Source: [Clostridium] scindens ATCC 35704 | GTDB taxonomy: Bacteria > Bacillota > Clostridia > Lachnospirales > Lachnospiraceae | Length of the DNA: 64,000 nucleotides | Reading direction: 5' to 3' | NCBI RefSeq assembly: GCF_004295125.1 | Contig: NZ_CP036170.1 | Location: 124,001 to 188,000 of the forward strand | Shown: positions 17,056 to 25,074 of the stretch, one piece after another | How positions within the stretch are numbered: the first letter of the stretch is position 1 | Layout of the letters: each line of letters starts with the position of its first letter | Translations under genes and position numbers: made by a program | Notes under the pieces: generated by a model | Databases searched by the model: none | What the model was told of the DNA's origin: nothing | What the model saw: the letters and a program-made list of their open reading frames with translations, nothing else

Positions 17056-17295
17056 TCATTCTTTAATATTGATAATTATTCCTTCCACAATAATATCTGC
17101 ACAGGTATCTGGAACTACCCGTACCGCCTGATCCGTCTCATCTCCAATCCCGCTCTGAGATTCCCAGAAGCAGACGACATAGGGCAGAAGTTGTTTACAA
17201 GGGGCATATTCGGAATATGCCCTGCCGCTTAAAAATGGCCTTGAGGTCAATGGCCTGTATTTAGTATAGAAATCAGGTTCCATAAGTTTATCCAC
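17056..17295 (-). pseudogene. N-terminal fragment of an AraC-family regulator (DUF6597-like domain)
   Basis: The 79-residue frame contains the pattern seen at the start of many AraC-type regulators with a DUF6597 domain: YSEYAPCKQLLPYVVCFWES followed by VRVVPDTCADIIVE. It then stops. The remaining sensor part and the C-terminal AraC helix-turn-helix (about 180-200 residues) are absent. The next 190 bases to the left (16862-17055) hold no recognisable continuation. I read it as a truncated, decaying gene; the start is a GTG at 17295 or an ATG at 17283. Confidence 0.65.
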
Positions 17296-17316
17296 ACCTT
17301 TTCATAAGCCTGAAGT

Positions 17317-18078
17317 TTATAGCCCTTTTACAGCAAGTATTTTTTCAAATTTCTGCTCCGACTGTATCTCATGAGTAAGAAACTGGCCATTATAAAACAG
17401 ACTAAATGTTGTAAATGGAACAGGGGCATTCTGAGCCTGTTCCCGCGTGGTAATATGGACTGCTTGAAATTTAACATTTCTCTTTTTGGCCATATCTTCA
17501 ATAAGTGGAACACATTTTGCTGTAAAAGGACATTGGCTGGTATAATACAGTGTAAAACCATTCTGCGTGCCACTGTGTTCGGTCTCTTTTACCGAAGAAC
17601 TGAAGCAGGGCCTATCGGCGTCTTTATCAAAGGGCAGATACATGAGTTCAAAATAGGGGCTTGCAGTGTCTGCTGTTTCAAATCCTTTGTATTTCATATA
17701 TTTGGGGTCCGAAAGGAATCCCATCTTCTTTTTTGACGATAGTATAACAAGTCCTTTTTTCCCTTTCTCCTTACTGTCTCTGACGCATTCGTCCAGAAGA
17801 AGAGTCGAATACCCATGTCCTTTGAATTGCCCGGATACCCAAAGGCAGTCAATATACATATAGCCGTCGGCTGAAATCGGCGCCCAGGCGTATTCAGCGG
17901 GAATATACTCGATAAAACATTTTCCACGTACATTGCCTTTCAAAAAAACGAGTCCTTCGTCTATCCTTTCTTTCAGCCATGCTTTTTTTGAAAGCACCTG
18001 ACAGTCTTTATTATTTGCGATGGCACAGCAGATGTGCTCTGTTTCAAGATTATCGTGTGTGATTCTTATAAGTTCCAT
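17317..18078 (-). CDS. GNAT acetyltransferase with C-terminal YoaP thioredoxin-like domain
   Basis: Residues about 1-150 are a GNAT N-acetyltransferase; the acetyl-CoA-binding loop is LWVSGQFKGHGYSTLLLDEC. Residues about 170-253 match a YoaP-like domain with a thioredoxin-type motif, FTLYYTSQCPFTAKCVPLIE, that holds two cysteines. The start at 18078 (MELIRITHDN) has GGAGG 7 nt upstream. The family is widespread in Firmicutes, but the acceptor is not known. The gene lies alone between the decayed AraC fragment and the module B permease, all on the minus strand. Confidence 0.82.
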   Translation of the reverse strand: MELIRITHDNLETEHICCAIANNKDCQVLSKKAWLKERIDEGLVFLKGNVRGKCFIEYIPAEYAWAPISADGYMYIDCLWVSGQFKGHGYSTLLLDECVRDSKEKGKKGLVILSSKKKMGFLSDPKYMKYKGFETADTASPYFELMYLPFDKDADRPCFSSSVKETEHSGTQNGFTLYYTSQCPFTAKCVPLIEDMAKKRNVKFQAVHITTREQAQNAPVPFTTFSLFYNGQFLTHEIQSEQKFEKILAVKGL

Positions 18079-18184
18079 AATATTACCTCCTCCTGCATAC
18101 ACTATAACATTTTAATCACGACATATGTCTGTCATATTTAAAATTTAATTAAAAGAAGATATAATTTTATAATGGATGCGTCTG

Positions 18185-20398
18185 TCAGATCATGGTGTCG
18201 TCCAGCAAGGCATCTGCCAACTGATGACGCAGAATTTTTCTGCCGCCAAGATAATAGGCGAGCGCCACAAAGCCAATGATAGCAAGAAGGAATACAATGA
18301 CCGGCATAAAAGGAGCCTCTTTTATAAAAATCATCGGTTCAAGATAACTTGCTTTTAACATGGCTGCAACCAGAACCACTGTCAGAGGCAGTGTCACCAG
18401 CACCGGACGTCCGGCAATTACCAGCGCTTCTATACAGAACATCTTCTTAATACCCCCCGGCGTCAGGCCTACGGACATATAGCGCGCAAATTCCCGCCTC
18501 CGCTGCCGGACGAACCCCAGCGTATTAGAAAACACATTTCCGATTCCAATGATGGCAAACAGAACGCAAAAACCGCCTAAGACTAGCATCATGCCATCAA
18601 CCATTTTATCATTGGCAATTTTATCCTGAATACGGTTCTCACTTTCAATTTCATATGCATTTCCTATAAGCCCGGTAACCTCTTTCTCCAGATCCTTTAG
18701 TTCCTCCAATGTGACGCCTTCCCTGGCAAGAACCCGGATATAGGAATCTTCCTCTGCTCCTTTTATGGTGTCTTTCAACTGTTCCCACAGGGACGCCGGA
18801 AGGAAATGTACCAGTTCATAATAATCTGTCGTGCCATACTCTTCCCTTAAAGCCGGAACCTCCTGGGTATAGGAAATCACAGGGATTTCCGCCGACATCT
18901 TTTCTTCTTCTGACTGCTGAAGTACTGTCGTATTTATCGTTTCTTCCAGATATGGATAATAATCAGGATCACGGAAATTGGGATTACTGGTATCCCGGAT
19001 CTGATTCAGAATAACCGCGCCGTCCAGCCTGGGCTCTGCTTTGATCTGCCTGCAATACGCAAGAAAGCTGGCATCATCCAATATAACCAGTGGAGCATTG
19101 ACCAGCCACCCTCCATCTACCGTTGACACGCTATCCGCGTCCGCATTCTGAAAGCCGCCTAAGCCGCTGAACTCCTCGCTGACTTCTTCCTCTGTTATCA
19201 TTCGTTTTGCTTCTGCTTTCTGATATACGGTTAAGTTTCGGACACCGGAAATTTCCTGAAGCTTCTCCGTCTCATGAAATGCCTCTATTCCAGTATCCTT
19301 TACCGTCACCATCACATCCCAGACATCCTGGTATCTTTCAAAATATGTCATTCTTGTACTGATGCCCGAAAGGGTAAAGAAACATTGCATCAAGGTAAAC
19401 GCCAGAAAAGAAAACGTCAGGGATAATGTAGCGGTACGCCAGGCCTTTTTCTGCGCCTTCAGCGAATTTCCGGCCAGTTCTCCTTCCAGCCCGAAGAAAA
19501 AAGCCAGAACGCGGGAATTTTTTCTTTTCTTCAACTGGATTTCTCCAGTATTCCTGATGGCTTCAAGAGGCGTCAGACGGCTTAATTTCCTGGCCGGATA
19601 CCAGGCTGATATCCATACTGTTAATATGGTGATCGCGAAAGTAAACACGAATACCAACGGATGATATCCCCCGACCGCCTCATGCCGTCCTGATATATCG
19701 CTTCCAGCTATAATATTCGTCATTTCCATTACTCCCAGCCCTATCAGAACGCCCAGAACATTTCCAAGCAGAAGGGGGACTGCGCACAGCGCCGCGGCTT
19801 CCTGCAAAAGGCAGGCCCTGATCTGCCTCGGCGTGGCTCCGATGCTGGAAAAAATGCCGAACTGATGTATTCTGGCATTCATAGAAACCGCAAAGGAGTT
19901 ATGAATGATCATGATCAGGGAAAAGCAGGCCAGCCCTGTAATTGCCAGAAAAAAAGGAAAAACCAGCCGTGGGGCCGGATCCTTCGGATCCCGTATCAGA
20001 TACATGGACAGCAGGGAATGATGACAGGTAATGGCCTCCTGATCTATTCCAGTTAATTCGGCGATCTGGGGCAGATCTTCGAGAATCCTTCTCATATCAT
20101 TGAAATAAAGATCTGCTACAATATTCTGGCCATCTGATAATTCCTTGTTTATTATGACCTTATCTATGTTGGGGTATTTTTCTACCACGTCCAGAACGCT
20201 GTTATCCAGTTCTCCCTCAATCCTTGCCTGCCAGCTGCCCTCTTCTATTTCAATCCTCTCAATGTCATACTTCCAGAAGTTATAAAACAAGGTGCACAGA
20301 AGCGACAGAAACAAGGCTGAGATGAAGGCTGCCACCATGACAGAGATGCTGGATGCCCGGTTATTCTTTATATAGCTCCACGAATAATCCTTCCACAT
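18185..20398 (-). CDS. ABC transporter permease, FtsX/MacB-type, 737 aa (module B)
   Basis: A paralogue of the module A permease, 155 residues shorter, mainly because the first extracytoplasmic region is smaller. It has an N-terminal TM (about 17-42), FtsX block 1 with MNARIHQFGIFSSIGATPRQI, and FtsX block 2 with VRQRRREFARYMSVGLTPGG, each followed by TM helices. The internal motif LAGNSLKAQKKAWRTATLSL matches LAANALAARRRSYRTATISL of module A, confirming common origin. It lies 6 nt downstream of its ATPase gene and is probably the last gene of the module B operon; no clear terminator follows before 18103. Confidence 0.88.
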   Translation of the reverse strand: MWKDYSWSYIKNNRASSISVMVAAFISALFLSLLCTLFYNFWKYDIERIEIEEGSWQARIEGELDNSVLDVVEKYPNIDKVIINKELSDGQNIVADLYFNDMRRILEDLPQIAELTGIDQEAITCHHSLLSMYLIRDPKDPAPRLVFPFFLAITGLACFSLIMIIHNSFAVSMNARIHQFGIFSSIGATPRQIRACLLQEAAALCAVPLLLGNVLGVLIGLGVMEMTNIIAGSDISGRHEAVGGYHPLVFVFTFAITILTVWISAWYPARKLSRLTPLEAIRNTGEIQLKKRKNSRVLAFFFGLEGELAGNSLKAQKKAWRTATLSLTFSFLAFTLMQCFFTLSGISTRMTYFERYQDVWDVMVTVKDTGIEAFHETEKLQEISGVRNLTVYQKAEAKRMITEEEVSEEFSGLGGFQNADADSVSTVDGGWLVNAPLVILDDASFLAYCRQIKAEPRLDGAVILNQIRDTSNPNFRDPDYYPYLEETINTTVLQQSEEEKMSAEIPVISYTQEVPALREEYGTTDYYELVHFLPASLWEQLKDTIKGAEEDSYIRVLAREGVTLEELKDLEKEVTGLIGNAYEIESENRIQDKIANDKMVDGMMLVLGGFCVLFAIIGIGNVFSNTLGFVRQRRREFARYMSVGLTPGGIKKMFCIEALVIAGRPVLVTLPLTVVLVAAMLKASYLEPMIFIKEAPFMPVIVFLLAIIGFVALAYYLGGRKILRHQLADALLDDTMI

Positions 20399-20404
20399 AG
20401 CAGA

Positions 20405-21085
20405 TCACCTCCGTTTCCGGTCACTGATGATGCGGCCGTCCTCAATCGTGACTATGCGGTCCGCCTCCAGCGCGACTTTTTCATCATGTGTGATCAGCAG
20501 AATGGTCTGATGAAGATTTCTGTTGGATAATTTCAGCAAATCTACGATTTCCTTCGAGTTCTTCCGGTCCAGGTTGCCGGTGGGCTCGTCTGCCAGAAGA
20601 ATGGCCGGACGGTAAATAAGCGCTCTCGCGATAGCCGTTCTCTGCTGCTGCCCTCCGGACATCTGATTCGGCAGGGCATCCAATTTGTCATGAAGTCCCA
20701 GTGATGTCACTACCTGTTCAAAGTATTCCTGATTCACCTTCCTTTTGTCCAGCAGAAGCGGCATTAAAATATTCTTTTTAACGGTGAGCGTAGGAATCAG
20801 GTTATAAAACTGATAGACCAGCCCTACCTTTCTGCGGCGGAAAATAGCTGACTGGGTGGCATTCATAGACGATACATCTGTTCCATCCACCAGGATCTTT
20901 CCTTCTGTTGGCTGATCTACACTTCCAAGTATATGGAGCAGGGTGGATTTCCCGGATCCTGAAGCCCCGACGATAGCAATAAATTCTCCTTTTTCTACGG
21001 TCAGATCAATACCGTCCAGCGCAACTGTCTGATTACTGCCTGTGCCATATAGTTTTCTGACCCCAATACATTTTAAGACATCCAA
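20405..21085 (-). CDS. ABC transporter ATP-binding protein, LolD/MacB type (module B)
   Basis: A 226-residue ATPase with all signatures: Walker A IVGASGSGKSTLLHILGS, LPNQMSGGQQQRTAIARAL, Walker B ILLADEPTGNLDRKNSKE and LLITHDEKVA. It has the same length as its module A paralogue. RBS AGAGAGGAGAG is close to the ATG. Its own promoter overlaps the 3' end of the sensor kinase gene, so it can be transcribed apart from the regulator genes. Confidence 0.93.
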   Translation of the reverse strand: MDVLKCIGVRKLYGTGSNQTVALDGIDLTVEKGEFIAIVGASGSGKSTLLHILGSVDQPTEGKILVDGTDVSSMNATQSAIFRRRKVGLVYQFYNLIPTLTVKKNILMPLLLDKRKVNQEYFEQVVTSLGLHDKLDALPNQMSGGQQQRTAIARALIYRPAILLADEPTGNLDRKNSKEIVDLLKLSNRNLHQTILLITHDEKVALEADRIVTIEDGRIISDRKRR

Positions 21086-21130
21086 TCTTATCTCTCCTCT
21101 CTAATAATCCACGTTATTTCATGCAGTCTT

Positions 21131-21162
21131 ATTATAGCAAAGATAAATGACATCTCAGTGAC
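21131..21162 (-). promoter_or_regulatory. Module B ABC promoter with tandem GTCAC/GTCAT operator
   Basis: Minus strand: GTCAC at 21162-21158 and GTCAT at 21151-21147, 11 bp apart. A 10-bp gap follows, then the extended -10 TGCTATAAT (TATAAT at 21136-21131). Spacing is identical to the module A ABC promoter. The first repeat lies inside the last codons of the kinase gene (Ser-His). Confidence 0.68.
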
Positions 21163-22342
21163 TGTAGAGCCTGATTTCAAAACAGGCGCCCCCTGACGGC
21201 AGATTGCGGGCCTCAAGGCTTCCACCCTGCATTTCAAATAAGGACTGGGAAAGTGCCAGCCCTATTCCGCTTCCGTCTTTTGCGGCGCTCTGCCCCCGGT
21301 AAAATCTCTCAAAAAGATGGGGAATATCTTCCGGGGCAAAGCCCGCTCCCTCATCCCAGATCCGTATATCCGTATACAGGGGATTCTGGAAGTATTCGCA
21401 GTGAATGGTTCCTCCCCGGGGGGAATGTTCCATGGCGTTTTTTATCAGATTCATCAAAGCCTCCATCGTCCACTCCATATCCCCCATAAATTCAGCACAG
21501 CCATTATACGGAATATCAGCCAGGATATTTTTTTCGGACATGAGTCCTTCCAGATTATCAACAGCCAGATTCAGCACTGTATAGACATCCACAGGGGAAT
21601 GCTCCAGCTTAAGCGCCCCTGAATCGATCTTCGAGAGTGTCAGCAGCGACTCTTCCAGCCTGTTCAGGCGTGCCAGCTGATTCCGAATCGGCTTTGTATA
21701 CTTTTGAGGCGCTTCTTTCTCCATAAGCTGCAAGGAGAGGAAGGCGGCGGTAATCGGCGTCTTAAGCTGGTGGGCGATATTGGCCAGATTTTCCGCAAAA
21801 CGCTCTTTTGCTTTTATGGCCGTTTCCTTTGTCACGTAAAGGCTTGTAACCGTTTTATAGATCTCATCCTGCAGATGGGAAAATTCATCTTCCCTGGTCT
21901 GCACAATGGTCCCGGCCGTGCCGGTATTGACCTGTTCCAGGTATCTCGTCAAGCCGGATATCCTTGTGTGGCTGCGCCTTGTATCTGACCATGATGACGC
22001 AAGAAACGCTGTAGATATCAGAACCGCGACCATAATCGTCAAAAGAGATGATCTCTCACCGGTCTTGCCGGAGAAGTCACCCTTTGTATACCCGTATTGT
22101 TTCAAAAATTCATTTCCTTCTGGCCGCGATTCCGTCTGGGTCTGGTACTCTTTCAGGGCGGAAAGCAGCATTTCCTCTCCTTCCGGGTCGTTCTCCAGAA
22201 TGATCTGGGACAGAGATGATATGCCGCTGAAAGTAGCCTGCTCATGCCAGCGCTGCCACATGCTGTTCAGAAACAGGACTCCTGCCAGACAAATCACCAC
22301 TGGAAGCCAGACCGTCAACATCTGCTTCTTTCGTTCTATCAT
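21155..22342 (-). CDS. Sensor histidine kinase (module B)
   Basis: A 395-residue membrane kinase paralogous to the module A kinase: TM1 about residues 9-27, an extracytoplasmic loop of about 75 residues, TM2 about 105-125, H-box NLANIAHQLKTPITAAFLSL, and HATPase with NLIKNAMEHSPRGG, IWDEGAGFAPEDIPHLFERF and GIGLALSQSL. The start at 22342 (MIERKKQML) is preceded by GGAGG at 7 nt and overlaps the regulator stop as ATGA; a longer upstream reading would overlap the regulator by 52 nt. Confidence 0.9.
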   Translation of the reverse strand: MIERKKQMLTVWLPVVICLAGVLFLNSMWQRWHEQATFSGISSLSQIILENDPEGEEMLLSALKEYQTQTESRPEGNEFLKQYGYTKGDFSGKTGERSSLLTIMVAVLISTAFLASSWSDTRRSHTRISGLTRYLEQVNTGTAGTIVQTREDEFSHLQDEIYKTVTSLYVTKETAIKAKERFAENLANIAHQLKTPITAAFLSLQLMEKEAPQKYTKPIRNQLARLNRLEESLLTLSKIDSGALKLEHSPVDVYTVLNLAVDNLEGLMSEKNILADIPYNGCAEFMGDMEWTMEALMNLIKNAMEHSPRGGTIHCEYFQNPLYTDIRIWDEGAGFAPEDIPHLFERFYRGQSAAKDGSGIGLALSQSLFEMQGGSLEARNLPSGGACFEIRLYSH

Positions 22343-23010
22343 AGCGAATCCTCCATGCGGTATCCAAAGCTCCTGATGGTTTTCAGGCATGCGGGGTGAC
22401 GCAGTTTCTCCCGCAGCCGCTTTATGGTAACGGTCAAAGTATTATCGTTCACATAACTTCCATTGCTGTCCCATACCTGCTCAAGAAGCTGCCTTCGCGT
22501 TACCGTTTTCCCTTTGTTTTCCATCAATAGCAGAAGGATCTGGTATTCCGGCTGACTTAAGGCGATCTCCGCATTGTCGCGGAAAACAGCCTTTTTCTCA
22601 GTATCAAGAATCAGGGAGTCGCAATAAAAGCAGGCATCCTTTCTCTGCCCGGCACGCCGCAGCAAAGCAAGGATACGCGAATGCAGGACTTCCAGTTCAA
22701 AAGGCTTGACAACATAATCATCAGCGCCATTTTGAAATCCATCGACTATATCGCAGGAATCCCCGCGGACAGTCAGGAAGATCACAGGCAGCTGGAGCCA
22801 TCTTAACCGCAGCCAGCGGCACAAGTCATTTCCCTGGCCATCCGGCATGTTCCAGTCTAGCAGGATTATATCCGGCTGCCTCTTTCGAAGCGCCTGCTTC
22901 ATATCCTCAATCATATGGAAAACAGTTACCTGGCATTCTGCCTGTTCCAGATATTCTTTTACCAGCTGCGCAATCGTCTCATCGTCCTCAGCATAATACA
23001 GATCAATCAT
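22339..23010 (-). CDS. OmpR/PhoB-family response regulator (module B)
   Basis: A 223-residue regulator: receiver start IDLYYAEDDETIAQLV, phospho-acceptor in IILLDWNMPDGQGND, conserved Lys in DDYVVKPFELEVL. The winged helix reads LSQPEYQILLLLMENKGKT and NTLTVTIKRLREKL, nearly the same recognition helix as module A (NTLTVTMRRLRKKL). This fits the two regulators recognising the same operator. It is coupled to the kinase gene by a 4-nt overlap and follows the small 71-residue gene by 17 nt. Confidence 0.91.
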   Translation of the reverse strand: MIDLYYAEDDETIAQLVKEYLEQAECQVTVFHMIEDMKQALRKRQPDIILLDWNMPDGQGNDLCRWLRLRWLQLPVIFLTVRGDSCDIVDGFQNGADDYVVKPFELEVLHSRILALLRRAGQRKDACFYCDSLILDTEKKAVFRDNAEIALSQPEYQILLLLMENKGKTVTRRQLLEQVWDSNGSYVNDNTLTVTIKRLREKLRHPACLKTIRSFGYRMEDSL

Positions 23011-23027
23011 TTTCCCATTCTCTCTTT

Positions 23028-23243
23028 CTATACCTTTTTCCGTCTTTGCAGATATCTCTTCTGGTATTTCAGGCCTGCATACTCTGTTATACGCTTCATA
23101 TATACGGCATCACTGACACCGCCAGCCACACCGGCGATCGGAACGCCCGCAGGAATTTCATATAGAGAAGTCCTGTAGACAGCGAACCTGCCACTTCCTG
23201 AATCTGCTCCTTCTATGACCAGCTTTTTCTCAAAAAGTGTCAT
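23028..23243 (-). CDS. Unknown 71-residue protein leading the module B operon
   Basis: A well-formed small gene: GGAGG lies 5 nt before the ATG and a good promoter 50 nt further up. The protein starts MTLFEKKLVIEGADSGSG. Its second half, SLYEIPAGVPIAGVAGGVSDAVYMKR, followed by a basic tail, resembles the C-terminal end of EcsC-family proteins, which are normally over 200 residues. It may therefore be an internally deleted EcsC relative that was kept as a small protein, or a decayed one. It lies 17 nt upstream of the regulator gene. Function unknown. Confidence 0.55.
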   Translation of the reverse strand: MTLFEKKLVIEGADSGSGRFAVYRTSLYEIPAGVPIAGVAGGVSDAVYMKRITEYAGLKYQKRYLQRRKKV

Positions 23244-23291
23244 TTATACCTCCTAACTCTACAAATTCACACTATGGCTTATTATCAAGAT

Positions 23292-23320
23292 ATTATATCC
23301 CAATCCTCTGCCTTGGGCAA
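23292..23320 (-). promoter_or_regulatory. Promoter of the 71-aa/regulator/kinase operon (module B)
   Basis: Minus strand: -35 TTGCCC (23320-23315), 17-bp spacer, -10 TATAAT (23297-23292), about 50 nt before the small gene. No GTCAC repeats are present here, in contrast to the ABC promoter of the same module. Confidence 0.65.
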
Positions 23321-23360
23321 GTGCCAGTCTCGGGCAATCCGCAGTCTTAATACACAAAAT

Positions 23361-23397
23361 AAACCGTAACTTGTATCTCCTTTACAAGTTACGGTTT
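23361..23397 (-). terminator. Rho-independent terminator after queA
   Basis: A 15-bp perfect stem (AAACCGTAACTTGTA on one arm) with a 7-nt loop, followed on the minus strand by TATTTTG, lies 19 nt after the queA stop. It closes the pheS-to-queA transcription unit. Confidence 0.85.
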
Positions 23398-23416
23398 CCC
23401 AATAAAATCCTTACTA

Positions 23417-24448
23417 TTAAATTTCCCCGATCAGCATCGCGTCCCCGAAACTAAAGAACCGATACCGCTCTTTCACCGCCTCTTCATAGGCAGCCAGAAC
23501 ATGCTCCCTGCCCGCCAGCGCGGACACCAGCATGATCAGTGTGGACTCCGGCAGATGGAAGTTGGTGATCAGGCAGTCCAGGATCTTGAACTGGTAGCCC
23601 GGATATATGAATATCTCCGTCCATCCGCTGCAGGCTTTCAAATGCCCGGTCTCATCCGCCGCGGACTCTATGGTCCGGCAGCTGGTGGTTCCCACGCAGA
23701 TGACCCTTTTCCCGGAATCTTTGGCACGGTTGATCTTCATCGCTGCCTCTTCGTCGATCTGGAAGAACTCGGAATGCATGTGATGCTCCGTGATCTCATC
23801 CACCTTTACCGGACGGAACGTGCCAAGTCCTACATGCAGCGTAATTCTTGCAATGTCTATGCCTTTTCGCTCAATCTCTTCGAGCAGTTCCGGCGTAAAA
23901 TGCAGGCCGGCCGTAGGCGCGGCCGCGGAGCCGGTGTGGGTCGCATAGACCGTCTGATAGCGGTTCTTATCCTCCAGCTGATGGGTAATGTATGGCGGAA
24001 GCGGCATCTGGCCCAGCTTATCCAGAATCTCTTCAAAGATTCCCTCATAAGTAAACTGGATCAGGCGGTTTCCCTCGTCCACGATATCCACGACCTCGCC
24101 AACCAGAAGCCCTTCCCCAAAACTAATCTTCGTTCCTATCTTAGCCTTTTTTCCGGGCTTAACGAGCGTCTCCCATATATTATTTTCTTTACGTTTCAAC
24201 AGTAATATCTCTATCTTGGCCTCTGTCCCGACTTTTGAGCCGATCAGCCTTGCCGGAATTACCTTCGTATCATTAATCACCAGGCAGTCTCCCTCATGCA
24301 GATAGTCTGTAATCTCTTTAAATACATGATGGGAAACAGCCCCAGATTCCTTGTCAAGTACAAGAAGCCTGGAGCTGGAACGATCTTCAAGCGGATCCTG
24401 GGCGATCAATTCTTCCGGCAATTCATAATAAAAATCCTGACGTTTCAT
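23417..24448 (-). CDS. queA: tRNA preQ1(34) S-adenosylmethionine ribosyltransferase-isomerase
   Basis: QueA transfers and rearranges the ribosyl part of SAM onto preQ1 in tRNA, forming epoxyqueuosine. The 343-residue protein has the normal length and shows the family start [22 protein letters not shown] (shown in parts: [23 protein letters not shown]), [16 protein letters not shown] with its conserved loop, [20 protein letters not shown] and [17 protein letters not shown]. It lies 20 nt after the RDD gene and is followed by a strong terminator. Confidence 0.96.
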   Translation of the reverse strand: MKRQDFYYELPEELIAQDPLEDRSSSRLLVLDKESGAVSHHVFKEITDYLHEGDCLVINDTKVIPARLIGSKVGTEAKIEILLLKRKENNIWETLVKPGKKAKIGTKISFGEGLLVGEVVDIVDEGNRLIQFTYEGIFEEILDKLGQMPLPPYITHQLEDKNRYQTVYATHTGSAAAPTAGLHFTPELLEEIERKGIDIARITLHVGLGTFRPVKVDEITEHHMHSEFFQIDEEAAMKINRAKDSGKRVICVGTTSCRTIESAADETGHLKACSGWTEIFIYPGYQFKILDCLITNFHLPESTLIMLVSALAGREHVLAAYEEAVKERYRFFSFGDAMLIGEI

Positions 24449-24468
24449 AATATGAATCCCTTCTTTTC

Positions 24469-25074
24469 TTATTTATCTTCAGGCAGATCATCCTTGAATT
24501 TATCCTGCGCTGGCTTTGATCCGCCCGTCGGCGGCGTCTGCCCCGGCACTGGTCCATATCCCTGAGGCCCCGGATATCCTTGGGGCATCTGATATACAGG
24601 GAATACCTTGATCTTCTTAGCATAGATGACCCGGGTATCGCACAGCATATCATGGATGCCCCGCTTCTCCCTGTCAAATCCTACGATAATATAGCCGATT
24701 CCAATGGAAAGGCTGCAAAGGAACCTTCCCACAGTCTCCCGGTACACGACATCCAGAAGGCTCAGCCTCTGCCCCTCATCCACGCTCACTACCCGCAGGT
24801 TCATGGCTCTTTTCCCAAGCGTTGTTCCCGTAAGATAGGTGCACAGAATAAAGTACAGGACGTGGAATACATACAGCAGGATATCTTTTAACGTATACTG
24901 GAACAGCACATTTCCTCCAAGGGCCGTGCCTTCCAGTGCCGCAGTGATTCCGGATATGAACAGCCTTACAAACAGCAGCCCCGCAAACACGATCACGCTG
25001 TCGATACAATAAGCGGCCAGACGTGCCCAGAAGCCCGCATAGGATACTTCGGGCCTATTGCAATTGTTCTGCAT
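24469..25074 (-). CDS. RDD-family membrane protein
   Basis: A 201-residue integral membrane protein. The RDD signature is visible as [18 protein letters not shown], where the Arg and Asp of the family motif sit at the head of the first TM helix, and again as [13 protein letters not shown]. Three hydrophobic stretches (about 20-40, 65-85, 125-140) are followed by a cytoplasmic Pro/Gly/Tyr-rich tail ([20 protein letters not shown]). The start overlaps the sppA stop by 20 nt. The function of RDD proteins is generally poorly known; a role in ion or solute transport is only a possibility. Confidence 0.85.
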   Translation of the reverse strand: MQNNCNRPEVSYAGFWARLAAYCIDSVIVFAGLLFVRLFISGITAALEGTALGGNVLFQYTLKDILLYVFHVLYFILCTYLTGTTLGKRAMNLRVVSVDEGQRLSLLDVVYRETVGRFLCSLSIGIGYIIVGFDREKRGIHDMLCDTRVIYAKKIKVFPVYQMPQGYPGPQGYGPVPGQTPPTGGSKPAQDKFKDDLPEDK

